The notes under the pieces were generated by a model that was not told where the DNA came from, did not search any database, and was given only the letters and a program-made list of their open reading frames with translations. The position numbers were made by a program, and so were the translations under genes. Positions 45,991 through 56,135 of a stretch of DNA of 64,000 bases are shown piece by piece. Positions within the stretch are counted from its first letter, which is position 1, and each line of letters starts with the position of its first letter. The stretch lies in assembly GCA_011799875.1 (NCBI GenBank), contig CM022297.1, positions 367,393,105 to 367,457,104 of the forward strand, in the 5' to 3' direction. The DNA is from Thinopyrum elongatum. Lineage: Eukaryota; Streptophyta; Magnoliopsida; Poales; Poaceae.

Positions 45991-46402
45991 ACGTTGCACT
46001 TGCTAGGCCACGACTTCGTCGTCTGGGAGTTCGCTGCTCACCAAGAAGGTGAGGATTGGCTGCACCCAAGATGGAGCCTCCACCATCGTGAGGACGACAA
46101 GTTGTACACGGACTGGAGCGACAGTCCCTAAGCCGAAGCCTGCAGCCCCCGGGGCCAGCTCGGAACCGGCAGCCCCCGGGACCTAAACGGCAATCCCCGA
46201 GCTGGAGCCGGCGGCCACCAGGGCTGGGCCGGCTCTCTCTGAGCCGGAGGTGGGGGCCGGCGGGTCGGCTGGGACGAAGATGGACTCTGAATCAGGAGAT
46301 GGCTTGATGGAGGGCATGCGCAGGTGCTCGAGGGAGATGCCGATTTGGATGGCCTGCCGGGAGGAACCAGCTTGGTAGCGTGTCGGCCGCCTCGTTCTCG
46401 GC
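45991..46402 (-). other. RNase H-integrase linker of gypsy pol
   Basis: GC-rich and proline-rich in most frames. The pol frame has several stops and no conserved motif. Tat-lineage elements have a variable linker here. Confidence 0.5.
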
Positions 46403-47257
46403 TCAAGGGAACTCGCAGGCGTCGAAGCCGCCCGTCATCTGTTGGACCAGGAAATGGTAACTGGCCATGTTGGCGTCCCTGGCGTCCCACTCACCAGAGA
46501 CTTGCTGAACCATTAGGTCGGAGTCACCATAGCAGAGGATGCGCCGGACCGATTTCCTTGGCCAACCAGAGGCCATGGACAAGGGCTTCGTATTTAGCGA
46601 CAGTGTTGGAGGCGGCGAAGTGGATGTGCAACATGTAATGCAGCCGGTCGCCCTTGGAGGAGGAGAGCAAGATGCCGGCTCCCAAGCCGGTGAGCATCTT
46701 CGAGCCGTCGAAGTGCACGCGCCAGTGCGTCGAGTCGGGAGCCGGCGGCAAGTACCAGGTGTCCGCCCAGTCGACGAGGAAGTCGGCCAATGCCTGGGAC
46801 TTGATGGCGGTGTTGGGCTCGTAGAGGATCGTATGGGCGGTAGCTCGGTGGCCCATTTGGCCACCCGGCCAGAGGCATCACGGCAGCCCATGATCTCGCC
46901 GAGGGTAGCCGTGCTCACCATGGTGACGGTGTGCTCCTGGAAGTACCTCTTCAGCTTCTTGGTGGCAAGGTACATGCCATAGCACATCTTTTGGTAGTGG
47001 GCGTAGTTCTGCTTTGTGAGGGAGAGCACCTCGCTCAGGTAGTACATAGGGCACTGGACCGGCTGCGCATTGCCCTCCTCAGGGCGCTCTACCACTAGCA
47101 CCACAGTGACCACGCGGGACGTTGCCGCGATGTACATCAGCAAGGGCTCCTTCTCAGCCGGCGCGACCAGAATGGGTGAGGTGGAGAGCATGCGCTTGAG
47201 GTCGCGAAAGGCCTCGTCCGCCTGGTCAGTCCAGTCGCACGCCGTCGTCTTCTTCAT
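46403..47257 (-). pseudogene. Gypsy RNase H region (two RNase H-like segments)
   Basis: Continuing pol after the solo LTR, the first part (from 47257) has W-T-D-Q-A-D-E-A-F, then L-M-Y-I-A-A-T, Y-Y-L-S-E-V-L, Y-A-H-Y-Q-K-M and A-T-K-K-L-K-R-Y-F, the standard gypsy RNase H. After a frameshift near 46870 a second segment reads W-R-V-H-F-D-G-S-K, G-A-G-I-L-L and A-K-Y-E-A-L-V-H-G-L, an additional RNase H-like domain known from the Tat lineage. After another shift near 46530 it ends S-D-L-M-V-Q-Q-V-S-G. It degrades the RNA strand during reverse transcription; here it is broken in at least two places. Confidence 0.82.
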
Positions 47258-47283
47258 CAGTTGATAAAGGGGCAGGGCCCTCT

Positions 47284-48807
47284 TGATGCGTCTCCAACGT
47301 ATCTATAATTTTTTATTGTTCCATGCTATTATAGTATCAATCTTGAATGTTTTATATGCACTTATATATTATTTTTTGGGACAAACCTATTAACCCAGTG
47401 CCAAGTGCCAGTTGCTGTTTTTTGCCTATTTTTTGTTTTTCAGGAAATCAGTACCAAACGAAGTCCAAATGCCACGAAACTTTATGATGATTTTTTTCTG
47501 GACAAGAGAGACCCTAGAAGCTTTAGTAGGAGATGACATGGCGAACGAGCAGACGACAAGGCACTAGGGCATGCCCTAGTACCTTGTGGGTCCCTTGGGG
47601 CTCCGTCTGACCCAATTCTAGCTCTATAAATTCTCTAAAATCAGGAAACCAACAAAGAGTCACCCAAAATACTTTTTCTACCGCTGCAAGTTTCTGTTCT
47701 TTCGCGATCCCATCTGGCGGCCTTTTCCGGTACTCTGCCGGAGGGGGGATCGATCACGAAGGGCTTGTACATCAACTTTGCTGTCCTTCCGATGACGTGT
47801 GAGTAGTTTACCACAGACCTACGGGTCCATAACTAGTAGCTATATGGCTTCTTCTCTCTCTGTGATCTTCAATATAATGTTCTACTCGATGTTCTTGGAG
47901 ATCTACTCGATGTAATCTTATTTTGTGGTCTGTTTGTTTGGATCCGATGAATTATGGGTTTATGATCAGATTATTCATTAATATTATTTGAGTCTTCTCT
48001 GAGCTCTTTTATGCATGATTGTTATAGCTTTGTATTTCTCTCCGATCTATCCATTTGGTTTGGCCAACTAGATTGATTTATCTTGCAATGGGAGAGGTGC
48101 TTTGTAATGGGTTCAATCTTGAGGTGCTCTATATCCCAGTGACAAAGTAGGGGATAAGACACATATTGTATTGTTGCCATTAAGGAAAAAGCAACGGGGT
48201 TTATTCATATTGGTTGGATTTACTTTGTCTACATCATGTCATCTTACTTAAGGCGTTACTCCGTTCTTTATGAACTTAATACTCTAGATGCATGCTGGAT
48301 AGTGGTCAATTAATGGAGATAGTAGTAGATGCAGGTAGGAGTCGGTCTACTTGTCTTGGACGTGATGCCTATATACATGGTCATTGCCTTGAATATCGTC
48401 ATAACTATGCTCTTTTCTATCAATTGCCCAACAGGAATTTGTTTACCCACCATATGCTTTTTGTTCGAGAGAGAGCCTCTAGTGAAAACTATGGCCCCCG
48501 GGTCTACCTTTATCATATATTAAAATTCAAAAATACCTTGCTGCAATTTATTTACTGTTATTTTATTTATCTATCTATCATTATCAGATTTAATCCTTGC
48601 AATTAACAGTCGAGGGGATGGACAACCCCTTGATCGCGTTGGGTGCAAGTATTTGCTCTTTTGTGTGTAGGTGCTGTTCACGAGGTTTCACGTGGTTCTC
48701 CTACTAGAATGATAACCTTGGTTTTTAACTGAGGGATATACTTATCTCTACTATACTGCATCATCCTCTCCTCTTCGAGGAAATCCCAATGCAGCTCACA
48801 AGTAGCA
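47284..48807 (+). mobile_element. Solo LTR (1.5 kb) inserted in gypsy pol
   Basis: It starts TGATGCGTCTCC and ends AGTAGCA, flanked by the 5-bp duplication CCTCT (47279-47283, 48808-48812). Removing it restores the pol frame exactly between reverse transcriptase and RNase H. A TATAAA box is at 47625. It resembles the LTRs of an abundant Triticeae gypsy family; I suspect Sabrina but cannot confirm. A TGCATCA word 42 bp before the end would be an alternative LTR end, but the duplication fixes the border. Frames inside it (for example 48292-48606) are not genes. Confidence 0.85.
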
Positions 48808-48812
48808 CCTCT

Positions 48813-49956
48813 CCCCTAGCCTGCTGACGAACTGGTTGAGAGAGACCAAGCAGCCGGTGAACTTTTGTACATCGTGCAGCTGAGTCGGCTTGCGCATGCG
48901 CTCGATCGCCTTGATCTTCTTCGGGTTGGCCTCGATGCCGTGCTCCGAGACGAGGAACCCAAGGAGTTGGCTAGCCGGCATGCCAAAGACGCACTTCTCC
49001 GGATTGAGCTTGATCTGGAACCGGCGTAGGTTGGTGAATGTCTCCTTGAGGTCGCCCAGGAGGGTGAGGTGCTGCTTGGTCTTCACCACAATGTCGTCGA
49101 CATAGACATGCACGTTCCTGCCGATCTGCGGCAGGAGGCACTTTTGCATGCAACGCTGGAAGGTCGCGCCGGTGTTCTTTAAGCTGAACGACATTGTGAT
49201 GTAGCAATACGCCTCGAAGGGGGTGATGAAGGATGTCTTGAGGGCATTGGCCGGGTCCAACTTGATCTGGTGGTAGCCGGAGTAGGCGTCCAGGAAGGAC
49301 ATGAGCTCGCAGCCGGCTGTGGAGTCGATCACTCGATCAATCCGCGGCAGAGCAAACGGGTCCTTGGGGCATGCCTCTTTTATGCTCGTATAGTCGATAC
49401 ACATGCGCCAAGTGTTGTTCTTCTTCAAAACGAGGACTGGATTGGCCAGCCACTCAGGGTGGAATACTTCCATGATGAAGCCGGCTGCGAGTAGTTGGAT
49501 GATTTCTTCACCAATGGTTCTTCGCTTCTCCTCGGACAAGCGGCGCGGCGGTTGCAGGACCGGCTTGGCATCCGGCCGGACGTGGAGTTTGTGCTCGGCG
49601 TACTTCGTTAGAACACCCGGCATGTCTTTGGGAGACCATGCGAAGATGTCCCGATTCTCACCGAGGAAGTCGACGAGCTCTCCTTCCAATTTGCTGTCGA
49701 GGCAGGTGCCCACGACAATGTACTGGCTAGAGTTGGGGTCGGTGGGGTCGAGCGAGACCTTCTTGGTGTCCTTGGACGACTGGAAGGACGCCTCCTTGGT
49801 CGGCCGCTTGAGCGGAGCCGGCATGGCCGGCTGCTCGCCAGCCAACGCCACTAGACGGTCGAGCTGGCGCCTCTTCTCAGTGATGACCAGTGACTCGGCC
49901 AGCTTGGGCGCATTCCAGGGACTTATTCTAGTGGCCGGTGATGGTGATGAGGCCAT
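48813..49956 (-). pseudogene. Gypsy reverse transcriptase
   Basis: About 380 codons are open, from 49956 to the solo LTR border. In order it has D-I-F-A-W-S-P-K-D-M-P-G (about residue 103), W-R-M-C-I-D-Y-T (183), F-L-D-A-Y-S-G-Y-H-Q-I (221) and the catalytic Y-V-D-D (285). It then has L-N-P-E-K-C-V-F-G and G-I-E-A-N-P-K-K-I, and ends in F-V-S-R-L-G-E-R, which continues across the LTR insertion into RNase H. Wording of the blocks fits the Tat/Retand branch (from memory). This is the least damaged part of the element. The listed start is simply the first Met; in pol it is continuous with the protease upstream, past a stop near 49957. Confidence 0.88.
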
Positions 49957-50122
49957 TGGAAGCCAACAGCTTCATCTTCAAGTAGGTGTAGTGGGGGACC
50001 GTCATGAACTTGGCCAGCGCGCGTCGACCCAAAAGTGTGTGGTAGGGGTTGGACAGGTCAACCACCTCAAACCAGATCGGCTCGCGGTGGAAGTGGTCAC
50101 TGGAGCCGAACAGGATGTCTAG

Positions 50123-50368
50123 CTAGATCTTGCCGATTGGGGAGAAGGAGTGGCCCGGCATGATGCCGTAGAACACCATCCGGGTGGGCTGCAACTGCTT
50201 CTCCTCGATGTCGAGCTTGATCATGGTGTCGCAGTAGAGGATGTTGATGCTGCTTCCGCCGTCGATGAGCACCTGTGAGAAGCGGCAGGTGCGCCTTTCA
50301 GTGATGAAAGTTGGGTCGAGGATGAGCGCGTAGCTGCTCGGCATGGGCATCACAGCCAGGTGTTCCAC
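50123..50368 (-). pseudogene. Gypsy aspartic protease
   Basis: The motif V-L-I-D-G-G-S-S-I-N-I-L-Y near 50250 is the D-G-G-S form of the retropepsin active site (D-T/S-G in others) typical of plant Tat-lineage gypsy elements. The frame stops at 50123, where a TAG interrupts the run into the reverse-transcriptase side. The region 49957-50122 still encodes pol-like residues (L-L-G-R-R-A-L-A-K-F-M). It would cleave the gag-pol polyprotein. Confidence 0.75.
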
Positions 50369-50601
50369 CCGAGTCTAGCTAACAGGGCGGTTGGGCCGGT
50401 GCATGAACTGGGGAACCGGGAGGATGACGGCATTCACCTCATGTTGATGCTTGTGCTTGTTGTGCTTGTCATCACCCTCGCTGGTGAAGACGATGTAGAC
50501 CGCGTCCTGGTTGGGGAAAGCTTCATTGCAGAGGGCGTCGGCTGCCGGAGGTGGTGGGGGAGGTGGCGGTGGTAAGGGAGGGGGCGGGAGGTCGCCCCTT
50601 A

Positions 50602-51650
50602 TCAAGCGCTAGGTGATGCTGCACTACCGGAGCGTGTGCGTCGACGGCTTCGCGCCGCTATGGTGCTTGCAGGGGGCATCAAGCATCTGCTAGAAGGTGA
50701 GCTTGGGCTACCAGGCGGCCTTGCCGGTTTGCTATCGCCGGCTGCCGCCCTGCCCCGCCGGCTACTCTTCCTCAATGGCGCGGGCAGCCGGCTACTCACC
50801 CTTCCACTTGTTGTTGTTGTTGTCTTGCTGATGCCGGTTGTTGTCGCAATCCGGCCGAGGATTGGCGGGGGGAGCCGGCACCGCCTTGCCGGCGTCGTCC
50901 AGCCGGACCTGCACCTTCATTGCGGAGTCGGCCATGGCGTACTTGTCCGCATTGGCCGTGAGCGAGGCCATGGTGGTCGGCTCGGAGCGCATGAGCTTGT
51001 GCTTGAGCAGGGTGCCGTCTCGGCACAAGTCGATGAAGTACTGGATGGCTTGCACCTCGTGGACCCCCTCGCAGCCGTTGCGCAGCTCCCTCCACCGCAT
51101 GAGGTAGTCGCGGACGGTCTCATCCGGCCCCTGGACACACGTGGCGAGCTGGCAGGGCCGGCCGAGTCGCTTGTACGTGTCGGTGAAGTTGCGCATGAAA
51201 GCCTCGTCGAAGTCGAGCCAAGTGTTGATGCTGTTGGCCGGCAGGCTGTGCAGCCACATCCGGGTGGAGCCTTGCAACATGAGGGGCACATAGTGCACGG
51301 CTACGCGCTTGTTTGCCGCCTGTAATGCCGATGGCTGTGGTGTAGTCGGCGAGGCAATCCTCCGGCTTGGCAGTTCCGTTGTACTTGGGGGTGTCGCGAG
51401 GCAGCGTGAAGCCTTTGGAGAAGGGCTCGCTAGGCAGCGTGAAGCCTTTGGAGAAGGGCTCGCTGCGGATGGGCAGGCCGAAGCAAGCCGGCCCGACTAA
51501 CCTTTCTTCCTTCACCACGAGGGAGCGGGCTAGCTGCTCGATGCGGTGATAGGCATCGTTGTCATTGTAGGGCTCGCGGGGCCCTAGCCGGCCGATGACG
51601 GGAGTGCGCGGCACCGCGCCAGCGGAGGCCGGCCGAGCCCGCCGAGCAGG
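50602..51650 (-). pseudogene. Gypsy gag
   Basis: Read leftwards: R-R-A-R-P-A-S-A-G near 51630, then N-D-A-Y-H-R-I-E-Q-L-A-R-S-L. The retrotransposon gag domain follows (A-x-x-W-L-H-S-L-P-A-N-S-I-N-T-W, F-x-x-A-F-M-R-N-F near 51200, L-x-x-C-x-Q-G-P-D-E-T-V-R-D-Y-L-x-R-W). It ends in a basic, Asn-rich tail. A 33-bp direct duplication doubles S-E-P-F-S-K-G-F-T-L-P at 51405-51470. Frames shift near 51300 and near 50790. 50375-50600 continues toward the protease with a polyproline stretch. Gag forms the cytoplasmic particle; this copy is not translatable. Confidence 0.8.
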
Positions 51651-51695
51651 TGGCGGGGGGGGGAGGGGAATTTCGGCTGGCGCCAGTTGTCTTAT

Positions 51696-52020
51696 TTAAC
51701 GATGAATGTGTAAGAGTCTGTTGCCACTTTTTAAAAATAATACTATATATGTTTCTAAATGTAAGATGTTTTGACTGTTTAAATTAAACTAAGTGCCACA
51801 TGTCAGGTATGAGCACATGGCAACTCCAAATGTTTTCGACGACAAGTTTAGTGACGGAAGGATGGCAACTTTAGTTGGCAAGCATGGAAACTTTCGTCTT
51901 TCTTTTTATTTTTGACAGAAACTTGCCGTGTGTCATTGGAATTTTGCCATCTTTGCGTGACTAGAATTGTTATAAAAAAACGTCAGGGCTGAAGTGTCAC
52001 ACACCTAACATGTGACACTT
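51696..52020. other. Unclassified AT-rich sequence at the truncated gypsy border
   Basis: It includes TATATGTTTCTAAATGTAAGATGTTTTGAC, which resembles the inner part of Stowaway/Mariner-type MITEs but has no flanking CTCCCTCC ends. No gene. Confidence 0.5.
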
Positions 52021-52604
52021 ATCAAAAAAAGATCTTCCTCCTCCTCCCCTCGGCGCCGTCGCCGGTCCGCCACATTTTCGATGGCCATTGGGTCATGGAT
52101 GTGCGGAGGACCTCGGCCCCCATTTGGCGGGAGGGACTCCGTTCTCGTTATTGTAAGGTTCCGCGTCTTGGTTGGGATTGTGTGGCGGCGATGATGTTCC
52201 TCAGTAGGAATAATGTCTTCCATTCTATCCCCATCCTTATGGTGCACTAGCTTCGACGGAGGGCGCGTGGAAGTGTGTCTCCGTCGGATCTCGTGGGATT
52301 CGATCGGTGCTGGTCTTCGTTGGATTTGTTTGAATCCGGTCTTCATTAGGGTGTTTACAAGTTTGATCCTTCCGATCTACGGCTTCCTTCATCGGCGATG
52401 ATTACTGCTCTGGTGCGCTGGTCCTATGGGGTCTTAGCAGAACGACTTCTCGACTGTCTACTACAACAAGGTTTGCCCGGCTCCAATGAGGGAGGGATGA
52501 TGACGGCGGCGCGCTAGATGGTCCACGGACCTCGTTGTAATTTATTTTTAATGTTCATTGTACTGCCATGATCGAAGATACATTGACAGTTTCTCGAAAA
52601 AAAA
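52021..52604 (+). repeat. Unnamed A-tailed repeat, copy 1
   Basis: From the CCTCGGCGCCGTCGCCGG phrase to an A run at 52597-52604, this matches the repeat at 59430-61511 along its length. Shared blocks include CTGCTCTGGTGCGCTGGTC(C/T)TATGGGGTCTTAGCA, CTGTCTACTACAACAAG and GTTCATTGTACTGCC. The A run at one end suggests a non-LTR (LINE/SINE-type) origin, but no reverse transcriptase is visible and no target duplication was found. Confidence 0.55.
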
Positions 52605-52650
52605 CTAAAGCTTTACGTGAAGCTCAACATTAGCCGATGTCCGTAACTAA

Positions 52651-53663
52651 GGGTGTGTTTGGTTAGGGAACGAAGTGTAATGGAATGTCACGGTTCTATT
52701 TCATTAGAATGGGTTGGTTCCGTCCTTGTGTTTGGTAGTGACAATTTGAAGGAATGGAATGGTTACATTTTGATGTTTAGTTTGAGAGATGGAATGAAAT
52801 GAGTTTATTTATATCACCAGAATTGGAGTGAATTTTGGTCATAAAAAAGGCAGATAAAAATTGAATTGTGCAGAGTGTGAGCATCACGATTCAAGGACAC
52901 TCCGTCAAAAACAAATCGCAGCTGATCTGATTGGATTTCAGTCAAACAAAGGCCACCCAAATAACAAAGTCTGCATCTGATCTGAGTGCTACAAGCAAAA
53001 AATGCAGCTTGCTCGTCCAGCCTTGCTCCTCCAGTCCACAAGATCGACAGCAGCCGCTCGAGCTCGGCGGCCATGGTTGCGAGCTCGGCTGGCCTTCCAG
53101 TCGCACCACGCCACACGCACACATGCGTCTCCTCACGTACACAGAGACGCACCTCACCCCGGACTCCTTCCGCCAGATCCTTGGTCGAGGGGGAGATACA
53201 AGGGGCAGGAGACGCCGGCGAGGCTACACTTCCGACGAGGGGCAGAAATCGGTGACGTAGCAGGCGTGATGCAGGCCGCACCTTCGATGAGCCAGACCTC
53301 GGTTGCGCGTCCGCCGCGGCCGCGCACAAGAGGGTGCCGTCGAGGATGGGGTGCAGCGGAGGAAGCCAAGGGGCTAGGGCAGCCGGCCGCCGACACGACC
53401 ATCGAGGGAGAGAGGAGGGCGGAGGTCGTGGGTGGCTGGGGCGCGGGCTGCGGGGTGGGTGAGTCCAGGAGAAGAGACACGAGCGAGTCGTTCCACGTGG
53501 ACCGGCCGATTTGGAGGAACGCCCAAGTTCGGCATAAACACGGAATATGCCGTTCCCTGAACCGGTGGGTTGCGATTCCTTCGGCAATCTAAACACCAGA
53601 ACCGGTCCTTGGGATGGAACCGACCCGTGCCGTTCCGCTTCGTGACAGAAACCAAACACACCC
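52651..53663. mobile_element. Non-autonomous DNA transposon, 1.0 kb, 14-bp perfect inverted repeat
   Basis: It starts GGGTGTGTTTGGTT at 52651 and ends with its exact inverse at 53663. The flanking triplets are TAA and TAG, close to the TWA duplication of PIF/Harbinger elements but not identical. The TIR sequence fits that superfamily loosely. The interior is GC-rich, with a 281-codon minus-strand frame (53659-52814). That frame starts inside the TIR, so at least its ends are not a gene. Its middle could be captured host sequence. No transposase. Confidence 0.65.
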
Positions 53664-54579
53664 TAGGTTGACCAGACCAGGGTGTCACCATCCAATCTTA
53701 CCGGAGCGCTGACATAAGCCGCCCCACTCTCGCACGCGAACCTTCCTCACAGTTTTTACCCCCCCAAGATCGCACCTGGCACGCGAGAGGCTCGATCGAC
53801 CGATCACGATCGGGGATCAACCAGAGCCCGAGTACGAACCGGAGAGCACCAGGAGGCCGATCGGCAGGCCTTTCCTTTTTGTCAGAGCGATCGCCATCCC
53901 GGAATCGGGAAGCCCCGGGCAAGGTGGCCACGGGCGCAGGTGCGGCGAGAAAGCAGAGGACGTAGAGGCGGCGGCAGTTGCTTAAAGGCCACGAAGGGTT
54001 GAAATTTCGTGATGCCATTCGATGCGGACAAGAACGTCGCGCGCGACCTCCCTGCACCATGCGAGTTAAGTAGGGGATCGCCCAAAAGAGGATACTACCA
54101 CCGGCCAGCCAGACGGGCAGATAGCTTGGAATGTGTGGAGAGCGCAGTTAATTTCTCTCCTAGGCTGCATGTAGTGACGGACGGCGGGGAATAGTTTGCT
54201 TGCTCGAATCGACCTCCAGTTATTTGGCAGCGATTTTGTCATTCGATTCGCGGTTCCGGGTCCAACCTCCCTTCAGGACGACGTGCCAGGCTTGGCTCGT
54301 CCAGGAAATCCGACCTGCGGGGTCGCCTCAAGATCGTCCTCGTTGCTGCAGAGACACGAACAGGGGATATGAGCCAAGCTTTTCGCTCGCTTTCCCTCCC
54401 GAAAACTCCTAACCACTTCCTTTGGCCGCTCATCATTGTGCAGTACAGGCATGATGATGCATATGCCCTGGCAATTGCAAAGTGCTAAACCCTTTGCCTA
54501 GGAAGGCCCACGTTGGTTTGATACTACTACAAGACTATGTACTGTTTTTGCTTAGATTTTTTTCGCCGCAAGAATATAA
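53664..54579. other. Unclassified intergenic sequence
   Basis: GC-rich to about 54430, then AT-rich. Frames on both strands are short and without motifs. No repeat border or gene recognised. It may be low-copy DNA. Confidence 0.5.
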
Positions 54580-54890
54580 GAGCATCTCCCATGGATGATG
54601 CAAATTTGAAGATGTAAAGTAGAAGATGTAAGATCAATGACATAGGACTTAGATGTGCAATACTTATGGCACATCTAGATGTGCTTTAGCAAAACTGAAA
54701 TACATTTTACATCTACAAAAAAGAGGCAACTGTAACAGATGATGTAAAAGTGCAACTTCAACGGATGATGCAAATGGAGATGTAAAACTAGTTGAACTAC
54801 TACTTCATTTCAAACATAAACATTCAAACATACTCAAACATAGTTCTAATTAAAACATAATTTAATCATAGTTCTAATTAACACATAAAA

Positions 54891-55464
54891 CTACTCCTCA
54901 TCAGAGCTCTTGAACTGCTGCCAAAATTCAACCTTGTTCGGGTTGTCGCACCCCTCGTCCTCCTCCTCCGAGTCACCCAAGTCCTCCAACACAGACTCGA
55001 CGGGGATCACCGTCGAGGGGCCGGCCTCGTCCTCCTTTTTCTCCTCCTTCATCTTCTTCTGCTCGGCGTCGCGCTTTCAGAAGTACTCCTGCTCGGCCTG
55101 AACATACTCCGGATGCTCCCGCACGAAGCTTGCCATCCGCCTCGTTGCTATCGCCGGGGCTACCGGCAATGGCCGGCCTCTTCTTTGTCTTCTTCTTTGG
55201 TATCTCCTCCATCCGAATGCCCTCTGGCACTAGGAATTCCGCATCCACCAGGGTCTCGATCTCCAGGAAGTTTAGGTCCGTCTTTGGTATTCCGGCACGC
55301 CACACCGCCACGTCGTAGGCACGCGCGGCCTTGTTGGCGGTGGTGTAGGTGCCGAGCCATAAGTGGCGGCCGACGTTGGAGACCTCGACGCCAAAGTGAC
55401 CGTATGGCTTCGCCCACACACCGAAGAACCCCGTCTTGCTCTTTGGAAGCCTCTTCGACGGCAT
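54891..55464 (-). pseudogene. AP2/ERF-domain gene inside the Harbinger-type element
   Basis: From ATG 55464 (M-P-S-K-R-L-P-K-S-K-T-G) a single AP2-like domain of about 55 residues follows: F-G-V-W-A-K-P (GVRxRP in canonical AP2), F-G-V-E-V, W-L-G-T-Y, A-A-R-A-Y-D-V-A-V-W and L-N-F. It is followed by E-F-L-V-P-E-G-I-R-M-E-E and a basic K-K-K-T-K-K-R stretch, a possible nuclear signal. A frameshift near 55145 moves the acidic C-terminal part (V-R-E-H-P-E-Y-V-Q-A-E, later E-S-V-L-E-D-L-G-D-S-E-E-E-D) into another frame, which has a TGA near 55078 and ends at TAG 54891. The canonical Arg after G-V is replaced by Trp, so DNA binding may be altered. AP2/ERF proteins are plant transcription factors; capture by a transposon is inferred from its position between intact element ends. 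Confidence 0.78.
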
Positions 55465-55504
55465 CGCGGCGGCGGGTGGCGGCGGACGAACCGGGTAGCG
55501 GCAG

Positions 55505-55815
55505 TCGAGCGGTGAAAAATATGTCCGATTCACGGGGCTGTGGGCAGTGTGGCAAGGCGGTGGTGGCTGGGCGGGTGCTTGACGGTTGGATGGTGGATGC
55601 GGCAACGGCGGACACGGCGGCGGCGACGAATCAGGTGGCGGCGGTGGAGCAGCAGAAAATACGGCCGATTCGCGGGGCTGTGGGTGGGGCGCGGTGCGAT
55701 GGTGGCTAGGTGGGTGCTTGGCGGTCGGGTGGTGGTTGCAGCGATGACGGCATGACGGTGGCGACGAATCAGGAGGCAGCAGCGGGCGGCGAAAAAACGC
55801 CGGATTCATGGCATG
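55505..55815. repeat. About 140-bp tandem repeat upstream of the AP2/ERF frame
   Basis: AAAAATATGTCCGATTCACGG, AAAATACGGCCGATTCGCGG and AAAAAACGCCGGATTCATGG occur about 140 bp apart (near 55514, 55654, 55793). GTGCTTGACGG / GTGCTTGGCGG and GACGAATCAGG(T/A)GGC are also shared. It occupies the promoter side of the pseudogene. Confidence 0.7.
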
Positions 55816-56135
55816 CAGCGGTCGAAACGCGGCGGAACCGGCGGCGAGGTTGGTGGAGCGACCGGATCTGGCACAAGGCGACCACGGCGTGGTGCGGTGG
55901 GCGGGCAGACGACGACAACAGTGCGGTGTGGCGGCCGAAGGAAGAAGACGCGGGCGGGGAATGGAAGTGAAACGGCAGTTAGCGGTTGGCGCGCGAGCCA
56001 TTTTACATTACATCTCCTGGAGATGGAGATGTAAAAAAATTGCATCTACATCATCTGTTGGAGATGAGTTTTGGGCCTTAAAGATGCAAAAGTTAGTTAT
56101 TTTTACATCTACATCATCTATTGGAGATCCTCTAA

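Larger units (their letters stand above)
43831..51695 (-). mobile_element. Ty3/gypsy retrotransposon remnant (Tat/Retand-like), split by the CACTA
   Basis: Minus-strand gag (about 51.65 kb), protease, reverse transcriptase, RNase H and integrase lie in the order PR-RT-RH-IN, the order that defines gypsy. An extra ORF on the opposite strand lies beyond integrase, a layout known from Tat-lineage elements in grasses. No LTR of this element is inside the window; the left part continues through 1-67 and off the edge. The right side stops near 51695, where gag-like sequence gives way to unrelated AT-rich DNA, so it is truncated. Many stops and frameshifts mark an old copy. A solo LTR sits at 47284-48807. 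Confidence 0.82.
54580..56132 (-). mobile_element. PIF/Harbinger-type element, 1553 bp, carrying an AP2/ERF pseudogene
   Basis: It begins GAGCATCTCCCATGGATGATG and ends CATCTATTGGAGATCCTC, imperfect inverted repeats of the GAGCATCTCCAACAG type. It is flanked by TAA on both sides (54577-54579, 56133-56135), the PIF/Harbinger target duplication. Both subterminal parts carry GATGATGTAAA / TTTACATCTACATCATC repeats in inverted orientation. Instead of a transposase it holds the minus-strand AP2/ERF frame (55464-54891) and a GC-rich repeated upstream region. Mobility would need a transposase from elsewhere. Confidence 0.8.

Noticed and set aside
52942..53160. Minus-strand frame starting M-A-A-E-L-E-R-L-L with L-D-E-Q, reminiscent of a histidine phosphotransfer protein start
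   Set aside because: The match is too short and no phospho-histidine motif follows. Kept only as possible captured sequence.
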